The notes under the pieces: generated by a model
The model's database searches: none
What the model was told of the DNA's origin: nothing
The model's input: only the letters and a program-made list of their open reading frames with translations
DNA from: Pseudomonas sp. WJP1
Lineage (GTDB): Bacteria > Pseudomonadota > Gammaproteobacteria > Pseudomonadales > Pseudomonadaceae
NCBI RefSeq assembly: GCF_028471945.1
Contig: NZ_CP110128.1
Location: 2,406,501 to 2,470,500, forward strand
Direction: 5' to 3'
Length of the DNA stretch: 64,000 nucleotides
Shown: positions 42,762-52,865 of the stretch, piece by piece
Layout: each line of letters opens with the position of its first letter
Position numbering within the stretch: the stretch's first letter is position 1
Program-made: the position numbers and the translations under genes

Positions 42762-45700
42762 ATGGCTAACTTCTTTATCAACCGGCCGATTTTCGCCTGG
42801 GTGATCGCTATCGTGATCATGCTCGCCGGCGCGTTGTCGATCCTCAAACTGCCGGTCAACCAGTACCCGAACATTGCCGCCCCGGCGGTGATCATCACCG
42901 TGACTTACCCGGGTGCATCGGCGCAAACGGTGCAAGACACCGTGGTGCAGGTGATCGAGCAGCAACTCAACAACCTGGATGGCCTGCGTTATCTATCTTC
43001 GGAAAGTAACAGCGATGGCAGCACCAACATCATCGTGACCTTCGATCAGGGCACCAATGCCGACATTGCCCAGGTGCAAGTGCAGAACAAACTGCAACTG
43101 GCGACACCGCTCCTGCCGCAAGAGGTGCAGAAGCAAGGGCTGCGGGTCGCCAAATATCAGGTCAATTTCATGCTGATCGTTGGGCTCTATTCCGAAGACG
43201 GATCCATGGATGACTTCGACATCGGCAACTACATCGTCTCCAACATGAAGGACCCGATCACCCGCACCAAGGGCGTCGGTGACTTCCTGATGCTGGGTGC
43301 CCAGTACGCCATGCGCATTTGGGTTGATCCTCAAAAACTCAACAGCTACCAATTGACGTCCCAGGATGTCATCGACGCGGTACAAGCGGAAAACGTGCAG
43401 ATTTCCTCTGGCTCGCTCGGCGGATTGCCCACCCATAAAGGGGTGCAGCTGAACGCGACGATTCTCGGGAAGTCGCGAATGAAAACCGCCGAGGAGTTCC
43501 GCGAGATCCTGCTCAAGGTCAATCCGGATGGTTCACAAGTGCGGGTCAAAGACGTGGCGCAGGTGGGTCTCGGCTCCGAAAACTTCTCGATCTCCGGCAC
43601 CTACAACGGCAAGCCTGCCGCCGCACTGGCATTGCGCCTGGCAACCGGTGCCAACTTGCTGGATACGGTCAAAGGCGTGCGGCAAACCGTCGCCGAACTG
43701 GAACCGTACTTTCCCAAAGGCTTGAAGGTGGTGTTCCCGTATGACACCTCGCCGGTGGTGGGCGCGTCCATTCACGAGGTCGTGAAGACACTGTTCGAGG
43801 GCATCCTGCTGGTGTTCCTGGTGATGTACCTGTTCATGCAGAACATCCGCGCCACGCTGATTCCGACCCTGGCTGTGCCGGTGGTATTGCTGGGGACGTT
43901 CGGCATCCTCGCGGCCTTTGGCTTCACCATCAATACGCTGACAATGTTCGGCATGGTGTTGGCGATTGGCCTGCTGGTGGACGACGCCATTGTCGTGGTG
44001 GAGAACGTCGAGCGGGTGATGTCCGAAGAGGGCTTGTCACCCAGGGAGGCCACACGCAAATCCATGGTGCAGATCCAGGGCGCACTGGTAGGCATTGCGC
44101 TGGTGTTGAGCGCGGTGTTTGTACCGATGGCCTTCTTCGGCGGCGCGACCGGCATCATCTATCGGCAGTTCTCGGTCACCATTGTGTCGGCCATGGCGCT
44201 CTCGGTACTGGTGGCGCTGGTGTTTACCCCGGCCTTGTGCGCAACCATTCTCAAGCCCATCGATGCCGATCACCATCACAAGAAAGGCTTCTTTGGCTGG
44301 TTCAACCGCAGCTTCGATCGCGGTGCCGAGCGCTATAAAAACGGTGTGGCAACCATCGCCCGGCGCAAAGGGTTGTTCCTGGTGATTTACCTGCTGATCG
44401 TCGGTGCCATGGCCTGGCTGTTTCCACAGATTCCAACGGCGTTCCTGCCGGACGAGGATCAAGGCACGATGGTGGTCCAGGTGCAGATGCCGCCCAATAC
44501 CAGCGCCGGCAGAACCCAAGCGGTGCTCGATGAAATACGCGGCTACCTGATGGAGCATGAAGGTGACGTCCTGGAGTCGGCGTACACGGTCAACGGCTTC
44601 AACTTTGCGGGGCGCGGGCAGAACTCCGGCATGTTGTTCATCGGCTTGAAGCCCTGGGAAGAGCGGGAAGGGAACGACACCTCGATCTTTTCCTTCACCC
44701 AGCGTTTGCAGGCGCGTATTTCGCAAATCAAGGACGGTACGGCGATCGCCATCGTACCCCCTGCCATCCTGGAAATGGGTAACGCCAAAGGCTTCGACAT
44801 GTTCCTCCAGGATCGTACGGGCCTGGGCCACGAGACCCTGATGGCGGCGCGTAACCAGTTCCTGGAACTGGCTGCCCGAGACCCTGTGCTGATGAATGTG
44901 CGGCCCAACGGATTGAATGACGAACCGCAGTATCAGGTGGTCATCGACAACGAAAAGGCCCGTGCGCTGCAGGTCAGTATCAGCGACATCAACAACACCA
45001 TGAGTACGGCGTGGGGTTCTGCCTATGTGAATGACTTCATTGATCGAGGTCGGGTCAAGAAGGTGTACGTGCAAGGCGAAATCGATTCGAGGATCTCTCC
45101 TGAAGATTTCGAGAAGTGGTACGTGCGCAATGCCCGTGGCGAGATGGTGAAATTCTCGTCGTTTGCCAGTGGCTACTGGACTTACGGCTCACCGAAACTT
45201 GAGCGCTACAACGGTATTCCCGCGGTGGAAATCATGGGCGAGCCGGCGAACGGCTACAGCTCCGGAGACGCGATGCAGGCGGTGGAACGGATCGTCAAGC
45301 AACTGCCTGACGGCCTCGGTGTGCAGTTCACCGGTATTTCCTATGAGGAGCGCCTCTCCGGTTCGCAGGCGCCGGCGCTGTACGCCATTTCGGTATTGAT
45401 CGTTTTCCTGTGCCTGGCCGCGCTCTATGAGAGTTGGTCGGTGCCGGTATCGGTGATCATGGTCGTGCCCCTGGGTGTGATCGGCGCTGTGTTGGCGACG
45501 CTGATGCGGGGGCTGTCCAATGACGTGTTTTTCCAGGTCGGACTGCTGACCACCGTGGGGTTGTCGGCGAAAAACGCGATTCTCATCGTCGAGTTCGCCA
45601 AGGCCTTGCACGAAGAGCATGGAAAACCCCTGGTGGAAGCCGCGGTGGAGGCTGCGCGCCTGCGCTTGCGGCCAATCATCATGACGTCGCTGGCATTCAT

Positions 45701-45902
45701 GCTCGGTGTATTGCCCCTGGCTATTTCCAATGGCGCCGGCTCAGGCAGCCAGCACTCGATCGGCACTGGCGTCATCGGCGGGATGATCACGGCGACGTTC
45801 CTGGCGGTCTTTTTCGTGCCGATGTTTTACGTGGTGATCTGCCGGCTGTTCGCCCCCAAAAAACCTGGCCCGGTGGAAATGCCTGAAGGAGAGCGAGCAT
45901 GA
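42762..45902 (+). CDS. RND efflux transporter (HAE1 family, MexB-like)
   Basis: 1046 residues, the usual length. It begins [29 protein letters not shown]4 carries the proton-relay Asp pair in [17 protein letters not shown], and the hydrophobic PN and funnel domains are complete, e.g. [20 protein letters not shown]. It exports drugs or solvents using the proton gradient. Start set at ATG 42762; the long in-frame extension upstream overlaps the adaptor gene. Its stop overlaps the start of the outer-membrane gene by 4 nt. Confidence 0.96.
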   Translation: MANFFINRPIFAWVIAIVIMLAGALSILKLPVNQYPNIAAPAVIITVTYPGASAQTVQDTVVQVIEQQLNNLDGLRYLSSESNSDGSTNIIVTFDQGTNADIAQVQVQNKLQLATPLLPQEVQKQGLRVAKYQVNFMLIVGLYSEDGSMDDFDIGNYIVSNMKDPITRTKGVGDFLMLGAQYAMRIWVDPQKLNSYQLTSQDVIDAVQAENVQISSGSLGGLPTHKGVQLNATILGKSRMKTAEEFREILLKVNPDGSQVRVKDVAQVGLGSENFSISGTYNGKPAAALALRLATGANLLDTVKGVRQTVAELEPYFPKGLKVVFPYDTSPVVGASIHEVVKTLFEGILLVFLVMYLFMQNIRATLIPTLAVPVVLLGTFGILAAFGFTINTLTMFGMVLAIGLLVDDAIVVVENVERVMSEEGLSPREATRKSMVQIQGALVGIALVLSAVFVPMAFFGGATGIIYRQFSVTIVSAMALSVLVALVFTPALCATILKPIDADHHHKKGFFGWFNRSFDRGAERYKNGVATIARRKGLFLVIYLLIVGAMAWLFPQIPTAFLPDEDQGTMVVQVQMPPNTSAGRTQAVLDEIRGYLMEHEGDVLESAYTVNGFNFAGRGQNSGMLFIGLKPWEEREGNDTSIFSFTQRLQARISQIKDGTAIAIVPPAILEMGNAKGFDMFLQDRTGLGHETLMAARNQFLELAARDPVLMNVRPNGLNDEPQYQVVIDNEKARALQVSISDINNTMSTAWGSAYVNDFIDRGRVKKVYVQGEIDSRISPEDFEKWYVRNARGEMVKFSSFASGYWTYGSPKLERYNGIPAVEIMGEPANGYSSGDAMQAVERIVKQLPDGLGVQFTGISYEERLSGSQAPALYAISVLIVFLCLAALYESWSVPVSVIMVVPLGVIGAVLATLMRGLSNDVFFQVGLLTTVGLSAKNAILIVEFAKALHEEHGKPLVEAAVEAARLRLRPIIMTSLAFMLGVLPLAISNGAGSGSQHSIGTGVIGGMITATFLAVFFVPMFYVVICRLFAPKKPGPVEMPEGERA

Positions 45903-47314
45903 AAACGTTTCGTCGCAATGCTGCGCTTTCATTGGTCCTGATGAGTGTGGGCGGCTGCTCGCTGATTCCCGACTATCAGCGGCCCGAGGCGCCGGTGGAC
46001 AGTGCCTGGACGACGCCTGTCGAAAAGCGGGCAACCGGTGGGGATCGGGTGACCTGGCAGGCCTTTTTCCATGATGAACCTTTACGCCAGTTGATTACGC
46101 AAGCGTTGGACAATAACCGCGATGTGCGCGTGGCGGCGCTGAACATCGAGAAAGCCCAGGCGCAGTACCGGATCACCCGTTCGCAAACGCTGCCTTCCAT
46201 CGACGGCTCCGGATCCGGCACGGCCCAGCGCTTGCCTGGTGACGTGGCAACCAGCGGTTCGACCGGCACCAGCCATCAATACAATGCCGGCATCGGGTTT
46301 ACCGCCTATGAACTGGATTTCTTTGGTCGGGTCGACAGCCTCAAACAGCAGGCCCTGGAAAGCTACCTGGGCAGTATCGAGGCGCAGCGCAGTGTCAGGC
46401 TGGCCCTGATTGCCCAGGTCGCGACGGCGTATTACCAGTTACAGGCTGACCAGCAACTGTTGGCGATTGCCCGGCAGACGTTGGCGAGCCAGCAGAGTAG
46501 TTATGAGCTGGTTCGCAACAGTTACCGCATGGACGTCGCCACCGAACTGGACTTGAGTCAGGCAGAGAGTACGGTGCGCACGGCTGAGGCCAGTCAGGCG
46601 CAATTCTCCAGGGCCGTGGAGCAGGACAAGAATGCGTTGGTGCTGCTGGTGGGCAAGCCGTTGTCGGCACCCTTATTCTCGGCCGTCCAGCTTGATGCCT
46701 TGAATGTGGAGAGCGACCTGGCGGTGGGCCTTCCGTCCGATCTGTTGACCTGGCGACCGGACATCCTCGCCGCCGAACACGCCTTGAAAGCAGCCAATGC
46801 CAACATTGGTGCGGCAAGGGCTGCATTCTTTCCGAGCATACAACTGACCGCATCGACCGGTTCCGCCAGCGCCGATCTCGGTCAGCTGTTTGCAGGCGGG
46901 CAGGGTGCCTGGACGTTTGTGCCGTCGATCAACCTGCCGATTTTCAACTACGGACGCAATCAGGCCAATCTCGATGTCGCCAAGGTGCAAGCGTCGATCG
47001 AGGTGGCCAATTACCAGAAGGCTATTCAGGTGGCGTTTCGGGAGGTGTCCGATAGCTTGGTCGCGCGCGAGTCACTCGACATCCAGGTCAAGGCTGAAAG
47101 CCAATTGGTCCAGGCCAATGCCCGCAGCTATCGCCTGGCTGAAAGCCGTTATCAGGAAGGCGTGGACACCTACCTGAACGCTCTGGATTCCCAGCGCAAC
47201 CTCTACAGTGCCCAGCAGACGCTGGTACTGACCAAGTTGTTGCGCATCAACAACCTGGTTTCACTGTACAAGGCGCTGGGTGGCGGGGAAGAGGTGGGAA
47301 GCAGCTCACGATAG
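45899..47314 (+). CDS. RND outer-membrane channel lipoprotein (OprM/TtgC-like)
   Basis: 471 residues: lipobox SVGGC, typical start [17 protein letters not shown], and two repeats of the OEP fold, e.g. [24 protein letters not shown] and [38 protein letters not shown]. It forms the trimeric exit duct. It ends the three-gene operon; a strong terminator follows at 47344. Confidence 0.96.
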   Translation: MKTFRRNAALSLVLMSVGGCSLIPDYQRPEAPVDSAWTTPVEKRATGGDRVTWQAFFHDEPLRQLITQALDNNRDVRVAALNIEKAQAQYRITRSQTLPSIDGSGSGTAQRLPGDVATSGSTGTSHQYNAGIGFTAYELDFFGRVDSLKQQALESYLGSIEAQRSVRLALIAQVATAYYQLQADQQLLAIARQTLASQQSSYELVRNSYRMDVATELDLSQAESTVRTAEASQAQFSRAVEQDKNALVLLVGKPLSAPLFSAVQLDALNVESDLAVGLPSDLLTWRPDILAAEHALKAANANIGAARAAFFPSIQLTASTGSASADLGQLFAGGQGAWTFVPSINLPIFNYGRNQANLDVAKVQASIEVANYQKAIQVAFREVSDSLVARESLDIQVKAESQLVQANARSYRLAESRYQEGVDTYLNALDSQRNLYSAQQTLVLTKLLRINNLVSLYKALGGGEEVGSSSR

Positions 47315-47343
47315 CGACTGATTCAACACTCGGTTTCCTCCTT

Positions 47344-47377
47344 GGCCCATGAGCGTTTTTTGTCATGGGCCTTTTTT
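47344..47377 (+). terminator. Terminator of the RND operon
   Basis: Perfect 9-bp stem ggcccatga/tcatgggcc (47344-47352 with 47363-47371), 10-nt loop, six T. Confidence 0.9.
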
Positions 47378-47450
47378 GGTTCGGATCTCGGTGCCGGCCT
47401 TTTTTTGCTTTCCCTCGCTTGAGCAATGGCATAGATGGGCTTCATTCCAC

Positions 47451-47636
47451 CTAAATCGAGCGGCTGAACGCGGCCCAGTCAACGTACCAGAGTTTGCCGA
47501 TCTGCTCGCCGGGCACCGTTCCGTTCCGGATGTGGTTGCGAATTGCCTGCGGGCAGAGCGGAGTGCCGCCTCCGCCCCAGCGCCGGCGCTGAAAATCGCT
47601 GATCTTGATCAGTTCTTTTTTCACAGGATGCTCCAT
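47451..47636 (-). CDS. Excisionase-like phage protein
   Basis: 61 residues starting MEHPVKKELIKISDFQRRRWGGGGTPLCPQAIRNHIRNG and ending QIGKLWYVDWAAF, the winged-HTH pattern of phage excisionases. The frame stays open upstream but ATG 47636 fits the family start. No integrase is adjacent. It is part of a small prophage relic inserted after the RND operon. Confidence 0.75.
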   Translation of the reverse strand: MEHPVKKELIKISDFQRRRWGGGGTPLCPQAIRNHIRNGTVPGEQIGKLWYVDWAAFSRSI

Positions 47637-47737
47637 GCCGCGTGTTGTGGCAGAAGGTGGATAGGTTTCGCTGGCAACCCACTTGATGAGTTCGGCTTCG
47701 TCGTCCGGTCTCACCTGAGTCGGCTCCAACGCAGTCC

Positions 47738-47905
47738 TCACACCATCCCGAGAATCTCGGTGGAGTCCATACCACCCCGTTTGGCAAGGCGCTGCAGAGA
47801 TTGGCTGTGATTGCGAAGTGCCTGCTCTTCGTATGGGATGAGCAAGCGCATGGGTATCGATTTGATATTGATGCCCTTCATCACGGGCATGTTTTCGAGA
47901 GGCAT
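47738..47905 (-). CDS. Small phage protein
   Basis: 55 residues: MPLENMPVMKGINIKSIPMRLLIPYEEQALRNHSQSLQRLAKRGGMDSTEILGMV. The L-L-I-P-x-E-x-Q-A-x-x-N-H-x-Q-x-L-x-R-L-A-x-R-G-G pattern is common in small genes of the early region of Pseudomonas prophages. GAGG lies 8 nt before the ATG. It precedes the excisionase gene on the same strand. The function is unknown and the C-terminus may be truncated. Confidence 0.65.
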   Translation of the reverse strand: MPLENMPVMKGINIKSIPMRLLIPYEEQALRNHSQSLQRLAKRGGMDSTEILGMV

Positions 47906-47977
47906 AGCGATATCCTCGCCCGCCGATCAATGGCAGGCTTATGCTTTAATGAATTAGATCTTGAGTAGGGGGTAGTG

Positions 47978-48154
47978 ATGCATAAGGTTTTTCGAAACAT
48001 GGTGTTCATTTCCGGGGTACCAATGGTGATTGTTGGACTCGGCGTTTGCCTGAACCAACTACTTTGGGGTCGAAGTGTCGGTTACTTGGCTTTTGCCTTT
48101 TTAGTCTCAGGGTGCACGTTGTTGCTGATTGGATGGCTACAGAGGAACAAGTGA
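47978..48154 (+). CDS. Small two-helix membrane protein
   Basis: 58 residues, MHKVFRNMVFISGVPMVIVGLGVCLNQLLWG and GYLAFAFLVSGCTLLLIGWLQRNK: two hydrophobic helices. A purine-rich stretch (taggggg) precedes ATG 47978. No family was recognised. Confidence 0.45.
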   Translation: MHKVFRNMVFISGVPMVIVGLGVCLNQLLWGRSVGYLAFAFLVSGCTLLLIGWLQRNK

Positions 48155-48165
48155 AATTCTCGGCC

Positions 48166-48325
48166 TTACCCCGGCCCCTTGTAGCAGTACACGTAGGCGA
48201 ACCAGGCGAGGGTGATCATGGCGTCACCTTCTGGCCGAGCAGCACGTCGCTGACAACCTCCCGGAGCTGGGCCGGCGACCACTGGAACCGGTCGAAGTCA
48301 CCACCCGGCTCAGTATTCAATATTG
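48166..48325 (-). pseudogene. Phage gene relics (minus strand)
   Basis: Two overlapped short frames: the C-terminus TEPGGDFDRFQWSPAQLREVVSDVLLGQKVTP ending at 48216, and a 17-residue frame MITLAWFAYVYCYKGPG (48166-48219) coupled through ATGA. Both resemble small prophage genes. The first lacks its 5' end, where the sequence changes at about 48325. Confidence 0.4.
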
Positions 48326-48399
48326 TTTTTTTCGCCAACCAGAATCAGGGAATCAAAATCGAAGCGGTGGTTGTGGATTGCCGAGTGCTCGAAGCAAGT

Positions 48400-48569
48400 G
48401 CGGCGTGGCAATTCCGGGTGCCACACGTGCAGGCGCTGCGGATGATGTCCTCGGAATCGTTTCGCTGGCCGAAAGTGGTCTGGACATCTGTCAGGCCTAT
48501 GACTTCATCATTCGCGAGAACGTGCAGCGGGGCCCTCAGCAGTCCGCTCTGCAAGATGATCTTCAATGA
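48400..48569 (+). pseudogene. LysR regulator gene fragment
   Basis: The frame reads ATRAGAADDVLGIVSLAESGLDICQAYDFIIRENVQRGPQQSAL. This matches the effector-domain stretch of LysR-type regulators (G-I-V-S-L-A-E-S-G-L with Y-D-F-I-I-R-E). No HTH or start is present, so it is the relic of a host gene broken at this site. Confidence 0.6.
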
Positions 48570-48579
48570 TCAACCGAGG

Positions 48580-49287
48580 CTATTTAACGGCATAGACTTT
48601 GCGCACATAGCGCGTGCTTTTCCATGCGCATGGCGCACCTTGTGGCACGAACACAGTGTCCCCGGTATCAACGGTCACATTCGATCCGTCAGGTGCCAGT
48701 AAAGCCACGCTGCCTTCGATCAAATGCATCAGCTCATTGAGTTTGTGTCCTCGGCCGTGACGTTCGTAAGGTGTCGAATCCCAGACGCCGACGCGCAGAT
48801 TGGTTGCGGCATCTTCGAAGGTATTACGTGACCGGCATTGCGGTGTCGGGCCAATCAGTATCTGTGGCTCCGGTTCTGCTGAAGGCGACAGGATCGCCAG
48901 CGGGTCGAGCAGGGTCAGGCCGGGTGTTGGCGCTGCGGTGGTCATGGCACAAAACGCCCACTGGGTGCCAACCCGAGCTTCGATCCGCAAGGCTGTGCCG
49001 CGACCGATTACCGCACTGGTGCCGAGAGACAGTTCCAGCGTCTGTTCTTGGGTTTTCAGCGTCACGTGGCCGGAGTGGACCACCATCACTTCGGTGTGCG
49101 GGAAATCCTCGATATCAACTATTTCACCTGCGTCGACGATGCCGGCGGACACACCGTCAGTCCCTGACCAAGCGACCTTGCGACCGTCCGTGAATGGATC
49201 GGCCGCACTCAATGGCAGTTGTTTGAAAGGCGTGACGACGCGGCTGCCATCGGCGCGAGCCAATAGCAAAACAGTAGGTTGGGGCAT
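48580..49287 (-). CDS. Bicupin protein
   Basis: 235 residues with two cupin barrels: first TEVMVVHSGHVTLKTQEQTLELSLGTSAVIGRGTALRIEA, second GRGHKLNELMHLIEGSVALLAPDGSNVTVDTGDTVFVPQGAPCAWKS. This is the DUF861-like (EutQ-type cupin_3) pattern. Start at ATG 49287. It lies 61 nt downstream of a GNAT gene on the same strand. The catalytic or binding role is unknown; it is divergent from the oxidative operon at 50797, to which it may belong functionally. Confidence 0.8.
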   Translation of the reverse strand: MPQPTVLLLARADGSRVVTPFKQLPLSAADPFTDGRKVAWSGTDGVSAGIVDAGEIVDIEDFPHTEVMVVHSGHVTLKTQEQTLELSLGTSAVIGRGTALRIEARVGTQWAFCAMTTAAPTPGLTLLDPLAILSPSAEPEPQILIGPTPQCRSRNTFEDAATNLRVGVWDSTPYERHGRGHKLNELMHLIEGSVALLAPDGSNVTVDTGDTVFVPQGAPCAWKSTRYVRKVYAVK

Positions 49288-49348
49288 GCGGGTGACACTC
49301 CATTTGAATGAGGGAGTAGGGTCGTGAAAATCGGGGCAAGCCAAATGC

Positions 49349-50203
49349 TCAGCCGATGGCTTGAGTGACCAGTGCAAACTGCCGTACACCGTTGGCCGCT
49401 TTGGGGGGGGTGCCGCGGGCCATCTGCGCCACGGTGTCGACCTTTTTGAGTCCGGCCGACTCCAGCCAATCGGCCAGACCACAATCGGCCGGAATATCGA
49501 TGCGCACAAAGGCGTCCGGTACCTGGGCCAGCAGCACTGCGATCAGGTGTTGGGCCTGCTCGAGGTTTTCGGCGATCACCGGGCCGATGCAACGACCACG
49601 GCCGAACGGACGCATTAGGGCGAAAGCATGCGCCTGGCCGTCGCGCACAATGCCCACCGAATGCTCGACGACAGCGAATAGCTCGCTGAGCACTGCTTGC
49701 CGGTCCAGTCCGCTGCCGGCGTTGGCCAGTTCCAGCACCCGCGCCTGATCCACTTCGCGCAGCGGGCGGCATTCTTCACCGTCTGCCAATGGCGCAGCCA
49801 CGGGCGCTTGCGCCTGGCCCTGATGCTGCTGAATTCGGCCGAATTCGACAAACCCCTGGCTGGCATAAAGTGGTGCCCCGGCCAGGGTCGCGTTCAACAT
49901 CGGGGTGCTTGACTGGCAGGCCTCAAGCGCGAGTTCCATGAGTTTGCGACCGATGCCCTTGCCTTGGTAATCGTCGCTGACGATCACCAGGCCAATGGTG
50001 GTGTACTCACCTTGGGGACAGGCGAAGGCCGTACCGATCAGACGCTGACCATCGAGCACTACAAAGCCGTTGCTGACCCGTTGCAGCATGGCCCAGTCGT
50101 CGAGCCGATGGGGCCACTTCAACTGTACGGACAGTGCGTGGGCAGCAGGCAGGTCGGCGCTGCTCATGGCGCGATAGACGTAAGAGGGAAGCGGTGCGGA
50201 CAT
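49349..50203 (-). CDS. Tandem GNAT N-acetyltransferase
   Basis: 284 residues. The N-terminal GNAT domain shows the acetyl-CoA loop in IVSDDYQGKGIGRKLMELAL (V-x-x-x-x-Q-G-x-G-I-G). The C-terminal part (ADGEECRPLREVDQARVLELANAGSGLDRQAVLSEL) matches the second, degenerate GNAT-like domain of this class. Start at ATG 50203. The acceptor is unknown. Confidence 0.85.
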   Translation of the reverse strand: MSAPLPSYVYRAMSSADLPAAHALSVQLKWPHRLDDWAMLQRVSNGFVVLDGQRLIGTAFACPQGEYTTIGLVIVSDDYQGKGIGRKLMELALEACQSSTPMLNATLAGAPLYASQGFVEFGRIQQHQGQAQAPVAAPLADGEECRPLREVDQARVLELANAGSGLDRQAVLSELFAVVEHSVGIVRDGQAHAFALMRPFGRGRCIGPVIAENLEQAQHLIAVLLAQVPDAFVRIDIPADCGLADWLESAGLKKVDTVAQMARGTPPKAANGVRQFALVTQAIG

Positions 50204-50796
50204 GGCGAGTCTCCGATAAAGAGTGTGCGCGAGCGGCCGGTTTTCCGGCGTGGTGACGCCTGTATCCCATCTGTTTGAAAGCCTGACAAGAGGGGATGGA
50301 ATATTCGGCAGATTCCGCGAAGCACAGGCCACAAGACCACACTTACTACTTAATTGCCGCCTGAGGTCGGCAGCAAATGCTTGGGTCTTTTTAACCCTAT
50401 AAAAGGCTAAACCTGAGACTCACCGACTTAGGGTGGAATGTGCCATGAACAGCTTCAGTTCAGAGGGAGGCAGGCGAGCACCGCATGAACCGATGGGGAA
50501 GCTTCCGTGCGGCGCAGTTTCTGCGGGCAAAGGCGGTATACGCAGTCCGCGCAGGCTAATAAAGGTCCATAGGTGCGCATAAATAAGGGGTTTGCCCAAG
50601 GTTGGAGCGCACCGCAAAGTCTGCTGAGGGGAATGGCTAAAACGGTTATTTGTATCGAACGAAGATGACTTTTAACGCCATCTGCTGATTTCACGGTGTT
50701 GTAATGGCGGTGTGCTGCAGCGTTTCATCGCTGCCACGCAAACCAGGCAAATGCTTGTCGCGCCAATGACCTCAACGAACTTCAGGAACGCACTCA
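50204..50796. other. 593 bp without a convincing gene; divergent promoter region
   Basis: It must hold the promoters for the GNAT/bicupin genes and for the 50797 operon. Short frames on both strands (for example minus 50420-50617) have no ribosome site and no recognised product. I see no clear terminator or RNA structure. Confidence 0.5.
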
Positions 50797-51465
50797 ATGA
50801 GCTTTCTTCGCCCCAAATTCATTACGTTCGACTGCTACGGTACGCTGACCAATTTCCACATGGGCACGATGACGCGCGAGCTGTTTGCTGATCGCGTTCC
50901 ACCGGAGCAAATGGATCAGTTCGTCAAGGATTTCTCGGCCTATCGTCTGGACCAGGTCATGGGTGACTGGATGCCCTACGACGAAATTCTCAAGACTGCC
51001 TTGGCGCGCACTTGCAAGCGCTGGGGGATTGAATACCGCGAGGAAGGCCAACTCTATTACGACGCCGTGCCAACCTGGGGCCCGCACCCGGACGTGCCGG
51101 CCGGCCTGTCGAAAATCGCCGACAAGATCCCTTTGGTGATTTTCTCCAACGCCAGTGACAGCCAGATCATGTCCAACGTCGACAAGCTTGGCGCGCCATT
51201 CCATAAGGTCTTCACCGCCGAACAGGCCCAGGCCTACAAGCCGCGGCTGGCTGCGTTCGAATACATGCTCGACAACCTTAACTGCGGTCCGGAGGACATC
51301 TTGCATGTATCCTCCAGCTTCCGTTACGACCTGATGCCGGCACACGACATGAAGATCAAGAACAAGGCCTTCGTCGCCCGTGGTCACGAAGTTCCGGCCA
51401 ATGACTTCTACGGCTACCAGCAGATCACTGACATCGGTGGGCTGGCAGCGCTGGTCGGTCTGTAA
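50797..51465 (+). CDS. HAD-superfamily hydrolase, haloacid dehalogenase type II
   Basis: 222 residues with HAD motif I FDCYGTL (Asp nucleophile, about residue 11), motif II FSNAS, Lys in AYKPRLAAFEYML and motif IV region VSSSFRYDLMPA. Subclass like L-2-haloacid dehalogenase. In this operon it more likely acts on a catabolic intermediate than a haloacid. AGGA precedes the ATG. First gene of the 50797-62202 operon; the next begins 31 nt later. Confidence 0.9.
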   Translation: MSFLRPKFITFDCYGTLTNFHMGTMTRELFADRVPPEQMDQFVKDFSAYRLDQVMGDWMPYDEILKTALARTCKRWGIEYREEGQLYYDAVPTWGPHPDVPAGLSKIADKIPLVIFSNASDSQIMSNVDKLGAPFHKVFTAEQAQAYKPRLAAFEYMLDNLNCGPEDILHVSSSFRYDLMPAHDMKIKNKAFVARGHEVPANDFYGYQQITDIGGLAALVGL

Positions 51466-51496
51466 CGGCATCTTCATTGGCATAGGCGGATTAAAC

Positions 51497-52771
51497 ATGG
51501 GCAGTGAATCCTACTGGCTCGACACCGCACCGGCCTTCACCGGTGCACAGCTCGGTGCATTGCCCGGGCAGGTCGACGTGGCCATCGTCGGTGGTGGTTT
51601 CACCGGGTTGGCGGCGGCTCGGGCGTTAGCCCTCAAGGGCGCCAGTGTCGTGGTGCTGGAAGCCGGGCGGGTGATCGGTGAGGCCTCGGGCCGCAACGGT
51701 GGTCAGTGCAACACCGGCGTCGCCCAGGATTACGCCGGCCTCAGTGCCAGCCTCGGTGCCGACAAGGCGCGGGCCTATTATCAGGCCTATGAAAGCGCGG
51801 TGCAGAGTGTGGTATCGCTGGTGCAGCAGGAGCAGATCGCCTGCGATCTGATCCGCAACGGCAAGCTGAAGTTGGCCGCCAAGCCGATGCACTACGAAGG
51901 CCTGGCACGGACGTACGAATTGATTCGCCGGGAAGTCGATGCCGATGTCGAGTTGTTGTCCGCCGACCAGACCCGCGCCGAAGTCAATTCGGCGCAGTTC
52001 CACGGTGGTTTGCTGCAACGCAACGGCGTGCAGATGCACGTCGGGCGTTTTGGCGTCGGCTTGGCTGAAGCGGCGGTGCGTCACGGCGCGCTGATCCACC
52101 AGGGCACCTCGGTGCTGGACTGGAAAGCCCGGGCCGGCGGTTATCAGGTCAACACCAGCAAGGGTTCGCTGCACGCCGGGCAAGTATTGCTGGCTACCGG
52201 TGCCTGTCAGCACGGAGGTCTGGGCTGGTATCGGCGGCGGATCGTGCCGGTGGGCAGTTTCGTAATCGCAACCGAAGTGCTTCCCCAATCGCTGATTGAC
52301 CAGTTGCTGCCAGGACATCGTGCCTATGTCACCAGCCGCATGATCGGCAACTACTTCCGCCTGACGCCGGACAACCGCTTGCTGTTCGGCGGCCGTGCGC
52401 GGTTTGCCATGTCCGACAGCGTCAACGACGCCAAGAGCGGCAAAGTGCTGCAAGCGGCTATGGCGCAGATGTTCCCGCAGTTGGCCAACGTGAAAATAGA
52501 TTATTGCTGGGGTGGGTTGGTGGACATGACGTCCGACCGTTTGCCCCGGGCCGGCCAGCACGGCGGTGTCTATCACTCCATGGGTTACAGCGGCCATGGG
52601 GTGCAGATGTCTGTGCACATGGGCCAGGTCATGGCCGAAGTGATGGGTGGGAAAGTCGAGGCCAACCCATGGCGCGAACTCGACTGGCCGGCGATCCCCG
52701 GTCATTTCGGCAAACCGTGGTTCCTGCCTTTCGTGGGCGCCTATTACCGTTTCCAGGACTATCTGCATTGA
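51497..52771 (+). CDS. FAD-dependent amine/amino-acid oxidase (PuuB/DadA-like)
   Basis: 424 residues of the DAO family: Rossmann motif VDVAIVGGGFTGLAAARAL, the GEASGRNGGQCNTG segment typical of gamma-glutamylputrescine oxidase-like enzymes, and the C-terminal GYSGHGVQMSVHMGQVMAE. It oxidises a secondary or primary amine to an imine. Start at ATG 51497 with GGCGGA upstream. Cytosolic. Substrate unknown. Confidence 0.9.
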   Translation: MGSESYWLDTAPAFTGAQLGALPGQVDVAIVGGGFTGLAAARALALKGASVVVLEAGRVIGEASGRNGGQCNTGVAQDYAGLSASLGADKARAYYQAYESAVQSVVSLVQQEQIACDLIRNGKLKLAAKPMHYEGLARTYELIRREVDADVELLSADQTRAEVNSAQFHGGLLQRNGVQMHVGRFGVGLAEAAVRHGALIHQGTSVLDWKARAGGYQVNTSKGSLHAGQVLLATGACQHGGLGWYRRRIVPVGSFVIATEVLPQSLIDQLLPGHRAYVTSRMIGNYFRLTPDNRLLFGGRARFAMSDSVNDAKSGKVLQAAMAQMFPQLANVKIDYCWGGLVDMTSDRLPRAGQHGGVYHSMGYSGHGVQMSVHMGQVMAEVMGGKVEANPWRELDWPAIPGHFGKPWFLPFVGAYYRFQDYLH

Positions 52772-52865
52772 GTTGATGTTGTGGCGTCACCGTCGTCTAC
52801 GTTCCCAGGACGTTCCGGTCAACCGGGACACTCGAGCCTTCTTATTTTCGACAGGTACAACCGAT

